64,000 bases of DNA from Megascapheus bottae (lineage: Eukaryota > Chordata > Mammalia > Rodentia > Geomyidae): assembly GCA_024803745.1 (NCBI GenBank), contig JANJXV010000159.1, positions 1,672,498 to 1,736,497 of the forward strand. The letters run 5' to 3'. The first letter of the stretch is position 1; every line of letters starts with the position of its first letter. Shown here in pieces: positions 63,957 through 64,000 of this stretch. The position numbers were made by a program, and so were the translations under genes. Below the pieces are notes generated by a model. The model was not told where the DNA came from and did not search any database. It worked only from the letters and a program-made list of their open reading frames with translations.

Positions 63957-64000
63957 TGCCGGGGCCAACCGGAGGCAAACCAGGGTTCGCAGATTGGGGT
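63957..64000 (-). mobile_element. Solo ERV LTR, copy 14, cut by window end
   Basis: The first 44 bases on the + strand (the 3' end of the LTR) are present, preceded by GGAGGT at 63951-63956. CCGGAGGCAAAC links it to copy 13. The rest lies beyond the window. Confidence 0.78.

Larger units (their letters stand above)
1..64000 (+). repeat. 23-bp monomer satellite array, window-wide
   Basis: Every part of the window except the 319-bp LTR copies is built of head-to-tail monomers, all in one orientation. A consensus example is 197-219: it starts GGAGGTGTGTGAAGTC, then TA (or CA), then AGAAT. Common variants are a 21-bp form lacking the TA/CA dinucleotide, AAGTCAAA forms, GAACTCATAG, GAATTCATAG, and a form with GGATGTTTCTGAAGTAAG. 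Composition of the consensus is 9 G, 7 A, 6 T, 1 C, with no CpG. Variants recur in fixed order over kilobases, which defines higher-order repeats (separate entries). The array runs off both window ends. The role is inferred: constitutive heterochromatin, centromeric, pericentromeric or subtelomeric; nothing seen here decides which. Confidence 0.98.

Noticed and set aside
1..64000. CRISPR array
   Set aside because: Repeats are contiguous with no unique spacers, and the LTR and monomer content is eukaryotic.
1..64000. Telomere repeat, rDNA, tRNA or microRNA genes
   Set aside because: No TTAGGG runs, no rRNA-like sequence, and no tRNA A/B box pair or stable hairpin stood out on reading either strand.

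Overview
This window is one uninterrupted block of mammalian-type satellite DNA. It holds no credible protein-coding gene, tRNA or rRNA. The whole 64 kb is a head-to-tail array, all in one orientation, of a 23-bp monomer that starts GGAGGTGTGTGAAGTC and ends AGAAT, with TA or CA in between. Shorter 21-bp versions lack that dinucleotide. I estimate about 2,600 monomers. Neither edge of the array is inside the window. The monomer has 9 G and 1 C on the + strand, so GC skew is extreme and uniform.

The only sequence that is not monomer is a 319-bp element present 14 times (13 complete, the last cut by the window end), always in the same orientation. It has the anatomy of a solo retroviral long terminal repeat read on the minus strand: TG...CA ends, an octamer motif in the U3 position, an AATAAA near the middle, and a perfect 6-bp flanking duplication GGAGGT. 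The same target duplication and junctions at every copy mean a single insertion into one monomer, loss of the provirus interior, and later spread as part of the satellite. The 6-bp duplication and the TGTTG.GAGCC-like 5' end suggest a class II (ERVK/IAP-like) family.

Layout: 1-7387, diverged array with LTR copy 1. 7388-11455, two tandem copies of a 2058-bp unit (LTRs 2 and 3). 11272-14450 and 15953-19131, a 3.18-kb block repeated at 4681 bp (LTRs 4 and 5). 18345-19918, a 787-bp tandem duplication. 19918-23247, a 1665-bp tandem duplication. 23513-26812, a 1650-bp tandem duplication (LTRs 6 and 7). 25292-38087, four tandem copies of a 3199-bp higher-order unit (LTRs 7 to 10). 38088-49714, an LTR-free zone of about 2.7-3 kb units. 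49721-51892, LTRs 11 and 12. 51893-60681, mostly LTR-free, including a paralogue of 39.2-43.5 kb. 60688-64000, LTRs 13 and 14.

Organism: a placental mammal is the best reading (large homogeneous satellite with higher-order repeats plus an ERV LTR). A 23-bp monomer is known for the horse 2PI (e4/1) satellite and for cattle 1.706-type satellites, and cattle 1.711b satellite is a precedent for an LTR-like insertion carried by a satellite. I cannot match the sequence to either from memory, so the species is unresolved. Open frames of 60-86 codons on the minus strand are satellite read-through, some joined to LTR sequence, and are not annotated as genes.
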